Shown piece after piece: positions 22,201 to 34,390 of a stretch of DNA of 64,000 bases (within the stretch, counting starts at the first letter, position 1; every line of letters starts with the position of its first letter). Origin of the DNA: Ophioderma brevispina. Lineage: Eukaryota > Echinodermata > Ophiuroidea > Amphilepidida > Ophiodermatidae. Below the pieces are notes generated by a model. That model worked only from the letters and a program-made list of their open reading frames with translations. It was not told where the DNA came from and searched no databases. The DNA lies in NCBI GenBank assembly GCA_023653785.1, contig JAMKCH010007232.1, positions 1 through 64,000 on the forward strand. Direction: 5' to 3'. A program made the translations under genes and the position numbers.

Positions 22201-22744
22201 TGGGCCTATATTGCAAATAATATGACCTTCAATATTTGGTTTGGGATTTTCATGATCGGTTATAACAGGACGTAGTGGTATAAAAAACTAAACTAGGTGG
22301 TTGTGCCGGAAAAAATAAACACTTTTCATCTCTATATTCAGTATCTCGTTATTGATGAGTCACACTTTTATCCACTACGGTCAATGTATATTGCCATATT
22401 AAAGTTGTACATAAAATTGCCAAAAAACGATGCTAAAATTCCAATATCTAAGAAATAGTCTTTTAGGGACCCATTGTGGTATTTTGATATTAGGTCTACC
22501 GAGCTAGGATTTGGGAACGAATCATTAAAATTGTAAATGATGTCAGAAAACGATATCCAGAATGAATAATTATTCCTATTATATAAAAATTTGAAAGAAT
22601 AATCAAATTCCTATTATTCATATAATTTGAAGATAGATCCCCTATATTTCATAATAAAAAATTTGAAAACTTATAGCCATATTATAATTAATAATAATTT
22701 GAAGAATCGAGCTTTATAGAATTAAAAAAAAACTTATAAAAAAT
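22201..22744. other. Gene-free AT-rich stretch
   Basis: Simple AT-rich sequence with imperfectly repeated 'ataatttgaa' words between 22560 and 22740. No gene. Confidence 0.5.
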
Positions 22745-23280
22745 CTCACTTTCTTCTTAATAGACGTATTTTAATAGGCAGCCATGGTTGTGACAAGATA
22801 GACGCATTCATACTACAATTAACTTCATCACCAATGAGGGCCTGTGCAATCGCTAAACATGGACGATTGGGGACAGTGAATGGTATTGTAGTCCTGGGAA
22901 TGTATGAATCTGTCCACAAACATGTTGGTGGCTGAACGGTATTGAATACGGGTCTATAGGCAGGATTGGCAGGGTCAGTTACGACCAAGGCATGGAGTTG
23001 GTGGAGAAACACTGGAAATGGATTAAATGAAAAACTTGGAAACGACAGGACAAGTTGGCGGATTTTGAATTCCGAGTTGTTATATTGTGGAGGAGGTATG
23101 CATTCCTCCATAAACCCGTATTCAATAGCCAGCCATGCTTGGTGGGACAAGATAGACGCATTCCGATCAATAACATCACTGTTCAATGAATCCCTGTGCA
23201 ATCGTAAAACATGGATCGATTGACATGCTGACGTTGTAGTCCGGGATCCATGTAGGTATTCTTTGTCCACGCGTAATACA
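22745..23280. repeat. Direct duplication with overlapping open frame
   Basis: Two direct copies about 360 bp apart share AATAG(C)CAGCCATG, ACAAGATAGACGCATTC, GTGCAATCG(T)AAA and ACATGG(A)TCGAT. A 174-codon minus-strand frame runs through both and accordingly repeats the residues NASILS. The frame is probably a by-product of the repeat, with no recognisable domain. Confidence 0.6.
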
Positions 23281-23689
23281 TTAGTCTGAGTTGCGCGAGG
23301 GGCTGTTGCCCCGTCTCATCTTATTCTTTTTGACTTCTTTACTGTCGACCTTATAACCTTGCTGTCTCATCTCACCCACCACACACTTGATTTACCCTTC
23401 AATTAGCCTCCATTCCAGACCGCGCCTCGCGCGGTGTCGTCCCGCTTCCATGGGGGGCATGGCTTTGGGGTTGGTACCCAAAGATGGGAAAATAAAAAAC
23501 ACAAATACTTTATGGGCAGGGGGGAGTATTATTTCTGCTTTATGAAAGCAGTCGGTTTGATAGACCGCCCCTGGAATTCGACCCCATGATGTTATCAGGC
23601 TCCGATCTAATCAGAATCCAGCTTATGTGTTGCCACTGATTTAAAGAGAGGAATGAGGAGATTTTCCGGAAAAGAAGAAGCGCCCCCGA

Positions 23690-24015
23690 TTCTTTTCGGG
23701 AAACCCTAGGGTTTCTTACATATTTGGAATGCTTCCCAATGATAAGCTCACCCTGAGTGAATAAGGCCGAATACGCGTCCTTTATGTAATAAGATGATGA
23801 TTTAGTAGGTTCTGTGTGCCCGACAACAGTCAAAGCATGGTTTTCTCATGGGGACTGATTACGATGAGGCCAGTTTTTTTTTTCAATATAATTTATTTAT
23901 TGATAAAATTTCTTTTTTGACCGTTTGTCCAATAAAACCTTTTTCCAAACGTTTCTCGGTAGGTGGTCTAAACCCGATCCAGTGAAATTTGAGAGAAAGT
24001 CATATCCTAACAAAA
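23690..24015. repeat. Dispersed repeat, copy 1
   Basis: Matches 57070-57345 in the same orientation through blocks such as CATATTTGGAAT, GAATACGCGTC, GTAATAAGATG, TGATTTAGTA and GTTTGTCCAATAAA. The copies differ by many small insertions. Confidence 0.75.
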
Positions 24016-24756
24016 ATGCCTTCCTGTGCAGCTTAAAAACACATTCTATATACATAAGACACGAGCTAAATGCTCCTAATCACATTTATTTTATTTGTTT
24101 GTGTAGATCTCCTCATGAAGAGATATATTTTTTGTAGGTGTATGTCTGTGAATATGAGGAAATGAGGAAGGTCGAATATTTTATTCATTCACACAACGGT
24201 TCTGCTAGTATTGTTGATTAAATCAGAGTTTTATGGACAGAAGAAAATGACTTATGTTTCAATTGAATTCAATCAAAAAAAAAACCTCACAACGTCCAGA
24301 TGTCCCTTTTGTTTTGGGTGGCATAAATTCCATACTTGCTTGTCTAATTTGTATAAAGAATGAATAACAGTTAATAATCATAGTTTTTTATTAAATCCAC
24401 ATTAATGTGGACCCTCTTTCTGAAATCATGTATTTGCAGCTTTCAAATGTTTAGCCCAAACTCATATTGAATTTGCTTATCAATTGTAATAGATATTTAA
24501 GCGGCATTCTTACGCCGACGCGAAATGGTGACAAATTCATCAACTGAAATGTAATCAACACGCTAGGGCATCTCTGAATAACTCAGGAGAGCTTTGGAAG
24601 GAAATGACACAGGTTTAATGGAACGCATGTTTGTGTCATTTATATGCAGTTGTTTGTAATTATTTCTCTCAAATCACGAAGGCACACAATCAATAAACAC
24701 AGAGTAAGGCCTCTAAAATATGTTTTTGTTTGGCGTCACGGAGGAAAAAAAAAATA
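24016..24756. other. Gene-free stretch
   Basis: No gene or repeat recognised. AT-rich. Confidence 0.45.
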
Positions 24757-26370
24757 TTAGGGTCGATTTTTTTTAGATATGAACTTCACCAAACTGATCA
24801 TTTCTTTTACTTTTACAATAATACAACACATATGTTTCTTATCGGTCCAACACTGTGGTTCTTCAATATGATCCAGCCAGAGATGGGGAACAACGTTGGC
24901 TGCTTCATGAATTCCGCAAGGTTCCTTGTTTTTGTGCATGTTTGCCACAGCAGGGGGGCAGACAAGAGGTGTTCCATTGTTGTGGTGTTTCCACAACCAC
25001 AGGTAGTATCGATCTGCTTCCAGATAGCCCTACCTCTGCAAAGGAACACCTTCGATCGGCCAGTTCTGGGTTCTCAATTCTTATTGAGGCATCGACATTC
25101 ACCCCCATGAGGAGTCAGATACCAGGTGGGAGGATGCCACCGGTTCAATCCGATTCGATGTACTTGGTAGGATGGCAAGTATTTTTTCCACAGGCGACTC
25201 TCTTTACCTCCTTAAGACGGTTTTCCAAGAGGGTGGACTTTGCTTAAGAAACTCTCTCTAGATTAGGCGTTGGCAGGCAGGTTATTGTCCAGACATAGGG
25301 TGCTTTACATTGGATACTGGCAGCTACGCTCTTGCCATGCTCGCTACGCTACGCCGGATGGCTAGTGGAGCAATTCCTGCTAGGTTGTATAAGTTCTCCG
25401 TTGAAGTTGGCCGAAAACTTCCTGTGATAAGCCGGTAATCGGCATTTAACGCTGGATCAGGCTTCTTGGCATGGTGTTTGATCTTTCCCATACAGGGCAG
25501 GCCTATACTCTGCACATGAGTTAGCACAGGGCAAGTGCAGTGATCAGGCGTAAGTGGGCGAGCACCACATCTGGTGCCAGTGAGTTTGAGTTGTTCAAGA
25601 TGTTATTGCCGTGAACATACTTTACTCTTCGTCTCTCAATGTGGGTCTTATAAGAGAGGTGCTTGGTCCAAGGTGACTCCTAGGTAGACAGGTATCCCCA
25701 GTGCTCCAGGGGAGTTACAGACCAGGTAACGTTAAGCTGACGCTTGGCTTCACGATTGCTAAGATGGAAAGCACACACACCTGTTGTTTCTTAATGGATT
25801 TGCACGTAGGTGGTTTTCCTCATAATAAAGGAGTGAGTTCATCCAAGCTTTGGAGAGTCGCTCTTCAACCAACTGTGAAGTCGGCATACCCCCTTGTGCA
25901 CACTTCCAAGGATAGTCTGCAATAAATTAAAACGACGGGTTCCTGAAACTTCCTGGTGGTCGTTGGTATATATGTTTGAACAGGGCGGTGCAAGCACACT
26001 CCCTTTGGGTGCTACTAGACCATTATGGCGCCTACGCCATCGGCTCTTCTGCGCCTAGCTGAACAAAGACCATCCTGTTAGCCAGGATCCACGGATATAA
26101 GCTCAGTCAGCGGATGTTCCTTGGTAAAGTCACGGATGTTATGGAGTAGGCATGTTGATTAACAGTGTCGTATGATGTGGGGGTCGAAGAACACAGCTCC
26201 GGTTACCATACCCTTTCATCGAAACCATCCTCAATGTGTTGAGTTAGGTTGAGTACTGGTTTTGTTGTGATTTGCTGGCCGGAAACTGTCTGTTTGCTTG
26301 TTTATGAGGTGTTCGTCTATGACAGATCAATCGATTGAGCGGGAGACGTTCAAAGAGCTTGTAGTATGGC
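24757..26370 (-). mobile_element. Jockey/CR1-like LINE, reverse transcriptase to C terminus, degraded
   Basis: Read on the minus strand from 26370 downward, across several frames: YKLFERL (about 26350), a NLTQHIEDGF-like block, LVAPKGSVLAP (25985-26015, the G-x-P-Q-G-S-V-L-A-P motif), NIYTND (about 25950), a damaged F-x-A-D-D catalytic block near 25900, EERLSKAWMNSL, CAFHLSNREAK, STYLGVTLD (about 25675) and AEYRPALYGK. Next come DYRLITGSFRPTSTENLYNLAGIAP (25350-25450 region) and finally CGCGNTTTMEHLLSAPLL (24940-25010), the C-terminal cysteine/histidine block. This order is that of the RT and C-terminal part of Jockey-superfamily LINEs. Many single-base shifts break it, so it is non-functional or badly sequenced. 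The 5' part continues at 27592-28000 after an interruption. Confidence 0.85.
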
Positions 26371-27591
26371 TAAGGAGTGTATATTAGGTCTGTAGCTCTT
26401 GGATTGGATGGATCTTTCCCATGCTGTAGGAGTGCCCATGATAACAGTGCTTTCCTCCAGAAGATATTGGGGAAAACACTTTCCGCTACATCCTCCGGAA
26501 CCACGACGCTAACCATCTCTTTTCTACCCTGCTTTCGTACCTTCCCCCCTCACAGTCATGAGCCTCACTCGCCTGGAGTCCCCTACCAACCGGCCCCCCT
26601 AGTTTGACATCCTACAACGCCAGGCTACCTACCCGTGATCTGGTCACACATTCCGGTTTCGCGGTCCCGTTCGGTTACGGCGTGTCTAAGTTTCCCTTGA
26701 TGTGTCCACTACTACTCGGGGGGAAAATTGGACGACTCCATCCCTGAACACAAACAAATCCACCATCCGCTTTCCCTTTGCGCCTGCCCCAATCCCGCAC
26801 ACTGAGTCATATAAGGCCGCCTTCCCTAGCTCCTTACACCTCTCTCCTACCTGAGGCACCCAGGGTACCTTCTCTTTGATAGCGCCCCGGTTCACTCGGA
26901 CCCTATGTTGCAACAAGACAGCCCACCTTCCCTTCCTTCTCCCACTACGTCCTATCCAACCTCCGAAGCACAAGCCTCTCCCTACCCGTTCCTCATGGTG
27001 GGGGCTTAATGACTTTGTTTCTCCTCCCCCCCTCTCCGCCCCCCGCGCTCAACCAATCCAGGACTTTTTCGTATCCATCCGACATTCGAGGGTGTCTCCT
27101 ACAACATCAATACAGTTCAGATCATCTCCTCTCAAGCTCACCTAACGTATCCCGGCCCCGCTCCCCCCGATAGAGCAACACCTCCTTAGGTAGCTACTTA
27201 CATCGCCACCTGGTAGCTAGCCATGGGCGGAAGCTTATACGGAGGCAAAGGAAGTATGAGCCGTAGATCATAATATGTTGCGGAGATAGAAGGAGGAGTC
27301 TTATCTGGCCCCGGCTGCACCCTTAAACGCTACTTCCCCCGAACACCCAGTCCCCACGATGAACTTCTGCCGTTAGGCTTTCCCGCGAATTCAGCTCACA
27401 CAGTATGAGCCCCGCAACTTGAGTGCACCCCCCACCTGCTATTACTGCTGGGGCTTTTCTTACCGCTTCTCTCCCATGAATCCCTCTCACACAAGGCACA
27501 TACGACGTGACATGGGTATCTACTCCACCTCTTTTCTGGCGCCACTATACCCCCTAGTTACATGACCATATATTGCGGACCCCAACTCTCT
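26371..27591. other. C/T-rich segment interrupting the LINE
   Basis: About 1.2 kb of strongly C- and T-rich sequence without repeats or genes lies between two adjacent parts of the same reverse transcriptase. In intact elements the block ending near 27600 is separated from YKLFERL by only about 20 codons. The segment is therefore either an insertion into the element or low-quality sequence. Confidence 0.5.
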
Positions 27592-28000
27592 CTAATCCTC
27601 ACAACTCCGGCGCATCCGGTCCCCCATCCACTCGTCGACAGACCCCAAAGGAGCTTCAGGTAGAGCCTTTCCGTTTCCTAACAATCTCCGCGTTACTTTT
27701 TTGGGTGTTAGTGTGTAATCAGGTCCGCGAGTAGACCAAAAGGACATAGATCTTGGTGTAATATGGAAGATGAAAAAGGGATCTCGTTGCTTTCCTGTGG
27801 GAATTTTAAATGGCAGCAATTTGTAGAGCTCAAGAAGCCATTCCTTTGCTATGGGCAAGATTTTTTTTAGTTTGCTCAGTAGAGAAGATGTTGTCAAGGC
27901 CTATGCTTTTCCTGGTTGAGGTTAGCCAATACCGGATTCCAATTCGTCCATGTTGAAGGGGCGAGTGAACCAGGGTCCCACTTACCTCTTATGGTCTAGT
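27592..28000 (-). mobile_element. LINE reverse transcriptase, N-terminal part
   Basis: On the minus strand: FTRPFNMDELESGIG near 27960, then a GLDNI-like block, KKILPIAKEWLLELYKLLPF and FKIPTG, then RDPFFIF. These correspond to the first RT motifs of Jockey-type LINEs (the D/E-L helix, the GLD-x-I loop, the AKEWLL-x-L-N segment and KIP-x-x-W). This is the upstream half of the element at 24757-26370, in the same orientation. No endonuclease domain was found upstream of it. Confidence 0.75.
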
Positions 28001-28159
28001 TGATCTTCCTTGGTTCTTGCGCACTTGCCTTTTAAAAGCGGAAGCAGTTGGTGGGCAACTTGGTTGTGGTGTGAAATTTGGATGCTGTGGTGAGGGTTTT
28101 GTTGGATGCCCCTTCGAACTTCGGATGGTATAGTCCATTGCGTTCTTGCTGTGAATCCA

Positions 28160-29820
28160 AAAATGCTTACTATATAATTCTTTTTTTCAATGACATAAAA
28201 CTCTCAAAAAAAAAAGTTCTATTTGTTTTCAGAAGTATTTCTCATTTAAGTGAACATGTTATTGCACTTCTTTTGCTATCAGTGCAAAAGCTCAGGTATC
28301 CTTGTAAAATGACTCAAAATATAGAATTGATTTCGTCATGGTGAGTGACACTCATTTGAATACCCGGTCTGAAAAAGAAAGTGCCAAATTCCATACCTCA
28401 GTTAAGAATTTCACAGGGTTACACAGCTTACGAGGATTAGGTTTGCTTTGAAACCGGGTTCTTTGAATTAGGAAAAATGTAAAAGAGTGGTTATTCAGTA
28501 TGTCATCATGCCACGAGTATCAGATGTACAGAGACTCGTGCATGGGGAATAAGGAAGCTGGCAACTCAGTACACACTTCTCCAAGACCATTTACAAATGA
28601 AGAGCCCCGCCGCTCATTACTCTCACTACTAAATGGTGACGTCATCTTGTGATTACAGCTTGGGGAGATTTTGGAAATTTCTGCAATGTGTTCATGACGT
28701 TCGAGCGACTTTAGGACCTCAGATGGTCAAAATTATATGCGCAAGATAATGGAGAAAATCCGGTATGGTCTGGCTATCGGAAGATTGTGGAAACCAGAAT
28801 TCAAAATAAGACTTTCCGTTGTTGAGAGTTGGTGTTGTTTTTATGGTGTAAACAGAGATGCAAACAAAAACATTTTGCACCGTCTAACATTATTTTTTTC
28901 AAATTGAAGAAATTTGTATAATTTGCCATTCAAAGCATTGGATTTCTATTGATAAACAAATACAATTGAGGAAATTTCAAATACTTTTGTTTGAATCCTG
29001 TGGAAAGGTACAATTTAACATTTTGTTTTTAAAGAAATCGCCCCGTGCCAATATTAAAGATTTACCTTTGGTGCTGACGTTGACATTTGACGAAGTGTCT
29101 TATTACTCGTGAACCATACATTGTAACTAGTACAAAAAAACTATACCTTTTTAAATCCTTGGACAAGAAGACCTTTTGGGTACTTTTTTTTACAGCAATC
29201 GAAGCATTTTCCATTTTGGACCCCATTATTATGAATTGCCCACCTCTTGGATTCCGCCCACACTTACTCGAGGGGCACCCCCGCTAAATTGGTCATTAAC
29301 CTTCATAGCAGACAAATCCACTGAGAACTGATGCGCTCCTCTCCACGGTCACAGAATTGCCCCAAATGACCCAACTATAAGGCCTTTGTCCCATCTCTTA
29401 TGTCTTCAATCGGGAAGATATGTGGTTACTCCGGAGATAATGCCCGTCAAGGGGATCCGTCTATGAGTATAATTTGAGGAAAGAAAGGTTCAAAAAAAAC
29501 TTCAGTCGCCTGCCCTCAAGATCATCCAAATTCTGCACATTCCGTTTAACCTAATCCTTGTAATTTAAGCCACATTAAATTAAGTAAGGTACTTGAAATT
29601 TGGCACTTTCTCTTTAAACCTACCAGTATTCAAAGAATGTCACTCAACCATAACGTAATCAATAACTTACCATGTTGGTGTCATTGTTACAGAGGAATAA
29701 CTGAGCTTTTCACCGATATGCAATTGAGTGTAATAAAATTCCAATTTAAATAAGAAATACAGTCTGAAAAAAAAATGTCCAAACTTTTTGAGGAGGTGCC
29801 AAATATATTTTTATTTTAAT
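28160..29820. mobile_element. Long-arm inverted-repeat element
   Basis: The arm at about 28165-28450 is inverted at about 29525-29820. Matching blocks are TTTTCAG..GTATTTCT.ATTTAA, TCGGTG/TCAGTG with AAAAGCTCAG, ATTGATT-CGT-ATGGT-GAGTGACA, GAAAGTGCCAAATT, and GAGGATTAGGTT / AAGGATTAGGTT. The central part holds no transposase. Arm similarity is moderate, so it is an old insertion or palindromic duplication. Exact ends and target duplication were not resolved. Confidence 0.6.
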
Positions 29821-29829
29821 GTTGTAGTT

Positions 29830-31254
29830 GTTTTGCGTATTGTTTTGAGGCGGGGGGTTTTTGGTACTTTGTGATGAATATTTGTGATTGGTTAAATCAG
29901 TTTGTGTATGAGCTTGCTCGTTACAAGGTTTCATAGGTATTTTGGCCAATTTGCATACAAATATTTATCTGGTGTCGGTTGGGTTACGGTGAGGCAAAAC
30001 AGCCGTTTTGGTTTATAATTGTTCCCATAGTATTTGCGGGGGGGGGGGGTTGAGGACACGAACCTGCTCGCGATTGGGCATTGCGGATTTCAAAACGGTA
30101 ATCTGGGAAACTGATCTACGTGCATTTACTATTTTTGACAATCTCTTGTATCACGTGACATTACAAAATATCCTCTTAAGCCTTAGTTCAATAAATCTCG
30201 TAAATATCATGCTACTTTGGAATAAATTATTGACCTTCAAAATCCGTCGGGTTAGTGGATTAACCCCGCTGCAAAAACATTGTAATTTCCAATACGGTCA
30301 TTAATTTAATAGTCGTGAGGACTTAGTCTAATACGCGTCCGGTACGCGTAATAGGCTCTCCTACCGTTGCTAAGTCTTTTTGAAAAGACGAGCACTCGGG
30401 TAGCGCGGATGTTGATGTCGACCTTGAATTCACCTGTTTGCTGTCAGGTGGCATGTCCTACCCCACCACCCCCCAGCAGATCAGACAATGTACCTGTTCG
30501 GTGACCAGTACTTATTCTTACAGGTGTATTAAAGAGAAACGTAAACCGGTGTATTTATTAATTGATTTGCAGGTAGAACCTGAGAAGCGAGAGCTCAGAT
30601 ACACTTTTCATTCTGTCATATTGCCATAGAAAATGCACGCAAGAATTCTCTTAAATTACCGTTTGGAAACCCAATGCCCCAATCCAGCAGTCGTGTCCGG
30701 CCCCCCCCTGGTTTAAGGCGTTTTAGTCTTTCTTACTTCTCGCCGAAATAGTTTATGCCAGCTTTGGTAATAAAAAGTTTGTTTGCTGTTGTAATCCAAA
30801 ACCAGCCCTGACAACGTATAAAAAATCCAGATTTTTTTCGTCAAGATCTCGCTTGTTCGTGTTGTTTTGTACACCCAATGGCCACGTCTAAAAATTAGGA
30901 TTTTTTGGCCGTCCTCCATGAAGGCAGAAGCAATTATGAATTCAAAGGGCGCCATCTTATTGGTGAACCATATACAAATTATTTGAGCGTCCCAACATAT
31001 CGTGTTTTTCACTTTTCCCACGCATACTGTTTGCCCATCAGCCACATATTCGCAAGGTTTAACTGTTCGAACACAAGTACATAAAAATAAATTTTGCGAG
31101 GGAGGGAGAAAACAAAATATCCCAAACAGATAATGGAGAATTAAAAAGCAGAATTTGAAGCAGAAAAGAAAAATGTAAATAACAGTGGCTAGAAAATATA
31201 CTAAATTTGACACAAGGTAGTATTTATCGCTGACCGTTACTATATTTTCCGTCT
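29830..31254. other. Gene-free stretch with doubtful open frames
   Basis: Contains a 10-nt G run at 30040-30049 and a 166-codon minus-strand frame (30713-31213) with a hydrophobic start, but no recognisable domain and no splice context. The phrase 'gcgccatcttattggt' within it is typical of non-coding DNA. Confidence 0.4.
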
Positions 31255-31375
31255 ATTGTTGGGTGGGGTTTGGGGGGTTTTGGGGGGGGTGGGTAGTGGT
31301 GGGTTTTTTTTTTTGTGTTTGGGGTGTGGTTTGGGGGGTTTGGGTGGTGGGTGGTTTGTGGGTTACGTGATGGTG
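31255..31375. repeat. G-rich, G/T-only tract
   Basis: About 120 bases made almost only of G and T, with many runs of three or more G (GGGGTTTGGGGGGTTTTGGGG). Capable in principle of forming G-quadruplexes. It could also be low-quality sequence. No telomeric hexamer periodicity is seen. Confidence 0.6.
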
Positions 31376-31588
31376 GGTGAACGTACTTGGTTGTGAAGTA
31401 AGAATATGAAAATGTTTTTTACCGATTAAAATGTGTTAAAGACGTCGTAGGTAGTAACGTTCATTAAAAAATGAAAATTTATTTTTCCCTCTCATTTTTT
31501 AAATATTTGCAAAAAAACTTAATTTCAACAAATTCAAAAATAAAAAAAATAAAAAAAATTAGTTTAATTTGAAAAAAAGTACCTACAC

Positions 31589-31611
31589 AAATATATATAT
31601 ATATATATATT
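31589..31611. repeat. Short (AT)n tract
   Basis: An uninterrupted alternating AT run following poly-A-rich sequence. Confidence 0.85.
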
Positions 31612-32432
31612 GAATTTAGCATCTGTTAGTTTAAAGTCAGTAGTGTAGTGGATAAGGTTTAGGACTGTATCTTAGGCCACCTGGTTCGGAATTTGTCGGT
31701 ACTGGATTAAGGTTTACTGATTGACAATTAATTGTTAACAGTAGAATGTGTACATTACCACGTAAAAACAAAGTCGCTATAACTGGTTTAAATTTTTATG
31801 TCTCAACGTTTTTCCCCGTGTTTATTGCCTTTTTTCTCAAAATGTTTGCCTCTGAAATATAAATTTTTTACAAACCACGTGGTAACGTAAATAAAGTATT
31901 TGTATGGATGCCATAGTAGAACATGAAAATTTGGTCAGCGGATTGTAATAAACGTTTTTAATTTGAATATTGTTTAAAAAGTCAAAAACAAAATAAGTGA
32001 TTGATTGAAGCTGAGATTTAGCCGTTATTTACGTCCATACACGGTTTCGTTGTTTTACGGCTCCCGTGATTACGTTCTGCACGTTTCTGTGAGTCCCGCT
32101 GCCGTCAATCCTGTTTTTTACAGATTTATTTTTTAAAACAGTTGAAAGAGCTTCGCTTCGCGCTCGCTTATAGCAACGGACACAAAAAGAATGTTGCCTC
32201 TATATTAAATCTGAGAGTCACTATGACAGTTAGACCTTAGTAATATGATTACATCCGAAACGAATGAAGCGGGCAGTTGAAACAGGCAGGAGGTCGCTTA
32301 GTTACAGTGCCACCTTATTTCAGGATTACCGTTTCAGGCGGCCAAGGGAATATATGTTTTCAACGTAAGTGTCGACCTGCTCAGCTAGTAGTATTAGTAT
32401 ATAAAAAGATAAAACCCTGAAGCTTAGTTTAA

Positions 32433-33663
32433 AGCAATATGGCACATTTTGGACGAGCGCCCCCAATTTCCAAAAGTTGATATTTTGGCACAGTTACGTT
32501 GGTGGTAATTGTCTAGGAAAAACTATACCTGGGAACGAGGGAATGCTAAGAAATTGAGTCTTTCTCATAAAATAAGCGATTTTGTAATTCGAATTGAGAT
32601 CCCGTGGGAACTTAACGGCAGAGCTGGAACGGTCCGATTTCTCTGTCTGATGAAATAGTGCCACTCGAGAAGATAACCCTCTAACGTGACTTGCCTGGTG
32701 AACCAATAAAAACATATCCCTACACGGCCAAGTTCTTCATGGTAGTTACACACACCAGCTACCACCGAGTAGACATGGATTACATACCCACTAGACTACA
32801 CTCGCCCACCAGAGGGATCGTTTTTTTGCCGCATTAGGGAGGAATAGTGTACACACCAGCGGCTATCCGCACCGTCGTGGAGTAGTAACGTGGTTAAACC
32901 GCTCTCAGGCGCTCAGTATTTCTATGGCCCATTTTGTTTTTTGATTTATTTTTGGCATAATATTTGCATTTTTTTTATTGCAGGTGCGGGAATATGGGGG
33001 TCTTTGATGAAGATGCCCCCCGATTTGAATTTCGTAATGAGTTTCCTAAAAAAGTTCAAAAAATGCTAAATCGGAGCCCCGAGTGTATAGGGCCCTAATT
33101 TCATGAAAATTTCATTCACTCTCAAACTGGCGTCGTGGTAACCGCGGGGTAGTGATTGGTTAGCTGCCGTGGTCTCTCAGTTACTGTTCTAACTCTTAAA
33201 TACCCACCTTCTCTCCCACATAGTGGGAACTCACCAAAGGGTTAGTCATTGGGGTAGGTACTGCAGAGTAGACACATTACTGTTCCTAAAACTGTGTATT
33301 TGTAGCCATATCTTGCAGCTACCGCATCGCAATAAGCCCGTGTGTACTGTGCCGTAGCGGCCGCGGGGGTTAGACATGTGTAGCTGCCGTATAGGCTACC
33401 ACATAGAGTAGAATCGGCGTGTATTGTTAGGGATGAGCTAGACACGACAGGCGCTATTTTCCGGTATTTCCCTTTGGAAAGGCGTTTCCAGAAGCCGTGA
33501 AGTATTAGCGGATGCCCGATAATATTTTTCTAATTTCAAAATCCTTCGTTTTGACAAAACAGCATTTTCGATACGTTTACAGCCAGGGTACCAATGCAAC
33601 GTGGAACAAATCTTATTTTTTTAAAATGGGGGGCGCTCTTCAAAAAAATGTGATAATATTGCT
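32433..33663. mobile_element. TTAA-type MITE, copy A, with nested insertion
   Basis: Counterpart of 46561-47097. TTAA at 32429-32432 is followed by AGCAATATGGCACATTTT, and the right end GCGCTCTTC...ATATTGCT is followed by TTGA, a changed TTAA. It is 1.23 kb instead of about 540 bp because of the segment at 32715-33426. Confidence 0.7.
32715..33426. mobile_element. Insertion present only in copy A
   Basis: The paired locus (around 46830-46855) joins AACCAAT... directly to GGGATGAGCTAGAC, whereas copy A has about 0.7 kb between them. The insert starts near CCCTACACGGCC and ends near GGCGTGTATTGTTAGGG, whose complement begins CCCTAACAATACACG, so the ends are imperfect inverted repeats. Internal words such as 'agctaccac' and 'tgtagctgccgtataggctacca' also recur. 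No transposase frame. Family unknown. Confidence 0.5.
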
Positions 33664-33693
33664 TTGAAATTGTCTTCATTGCCTATCTTTCAG

Positions 33694-33835
33694 TACAAGT
33701 GGGTAAGGTATGATGGTAGTTTCAAGCGCCTTGGGATCTTTGGCTGATTTATAATCGATTGAAACAACAACTTATGGAGAAGGCTAAGACGGAGGCCAGG
33801 AAACAGTAGATGAGGCATCGAACTCTTTACCCCAG
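33694..33835 (+). pseudogene. Copy A of TPR exon 1, frameshifted
   Basis: Aligns with the exon at 47131-47269, between the same TATCTTTCAG acceptor and CCCAG|GTAGG donor. Extra bases break the frame in several places, for example CGATTGAAACAACAACTTATGGAG. The residues DGSFKRLG and AKTEARK can still be picked out in different frames. Confidence 0.7.
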
Positions 33836-34390
33836 GTAGGCTATGGACATGTGAACTCAATACAGCGAACCAACGTTTAGAATTGGGAACAGCTTTATCC
33901 AAACAAGTTTAGATTCAGCCTCATAAGTGACAGGGGCACTATCAGTGATCTGCTCAATCGAAAATAATAAAAAAAAAAAACAAAATCAAATATCACATGT
34001 TTTGCTGTATGTACCAAGCATTTTCATCTACCATACCTTACAAGTGATAAGACCAACAACAACCTTAACCTAATAAGGACCAAATCGGAGATTTTAGTCA
34101 TTACTACTCCATACGCGTACACTGCGCCAACACAACACGTAATTGATGGAGATTTTCCACTACACAGTTGAATATTGCTGTTTTCTTCCTTTTCTATCAC
34201 ATTTTCAGAGTTGACAAAAACTGTTGAAAAAATAACTTAGGAGATTACAGACCTCTTAAAAACTTCACTTGTACAGCCTCCTATCATGCAAAATTTCAAA
34301 TATTTAGACTCTATCAGGGGATCACTGATAGGTCTTTAATACACATGGCTGTCTTGATAGCATGCACCGCTATCTTCAACCCATAATTAT

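Noticed and set aside
22746..23270. 174-codon minus-strand open frame, longest in the window
   Set aside because: It runs through two direct repeat copies and repeats the same residues. No recognisable protein family.
24730..25247. Plus-strand frames of 126-130 codons with a MEHLL-like antisense region
   Set aside because: They are the antisense of the minus-strand LINE C-terminal region.
30713..31213. 166-codon minus-strand open frame with a hydrophobic start, possibly a membrane protein
   Set aside because: No domain, no conserved motif and no splice context. It lies next to low-complexity sequence, and its hydrophobic residues follow from T-rich composition.
31255..31375. Telomere-like or interstitial telomeric sequence
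   Set aside because: There is no TTAGGG or other regular hexamer period, only irregular G/T runs.
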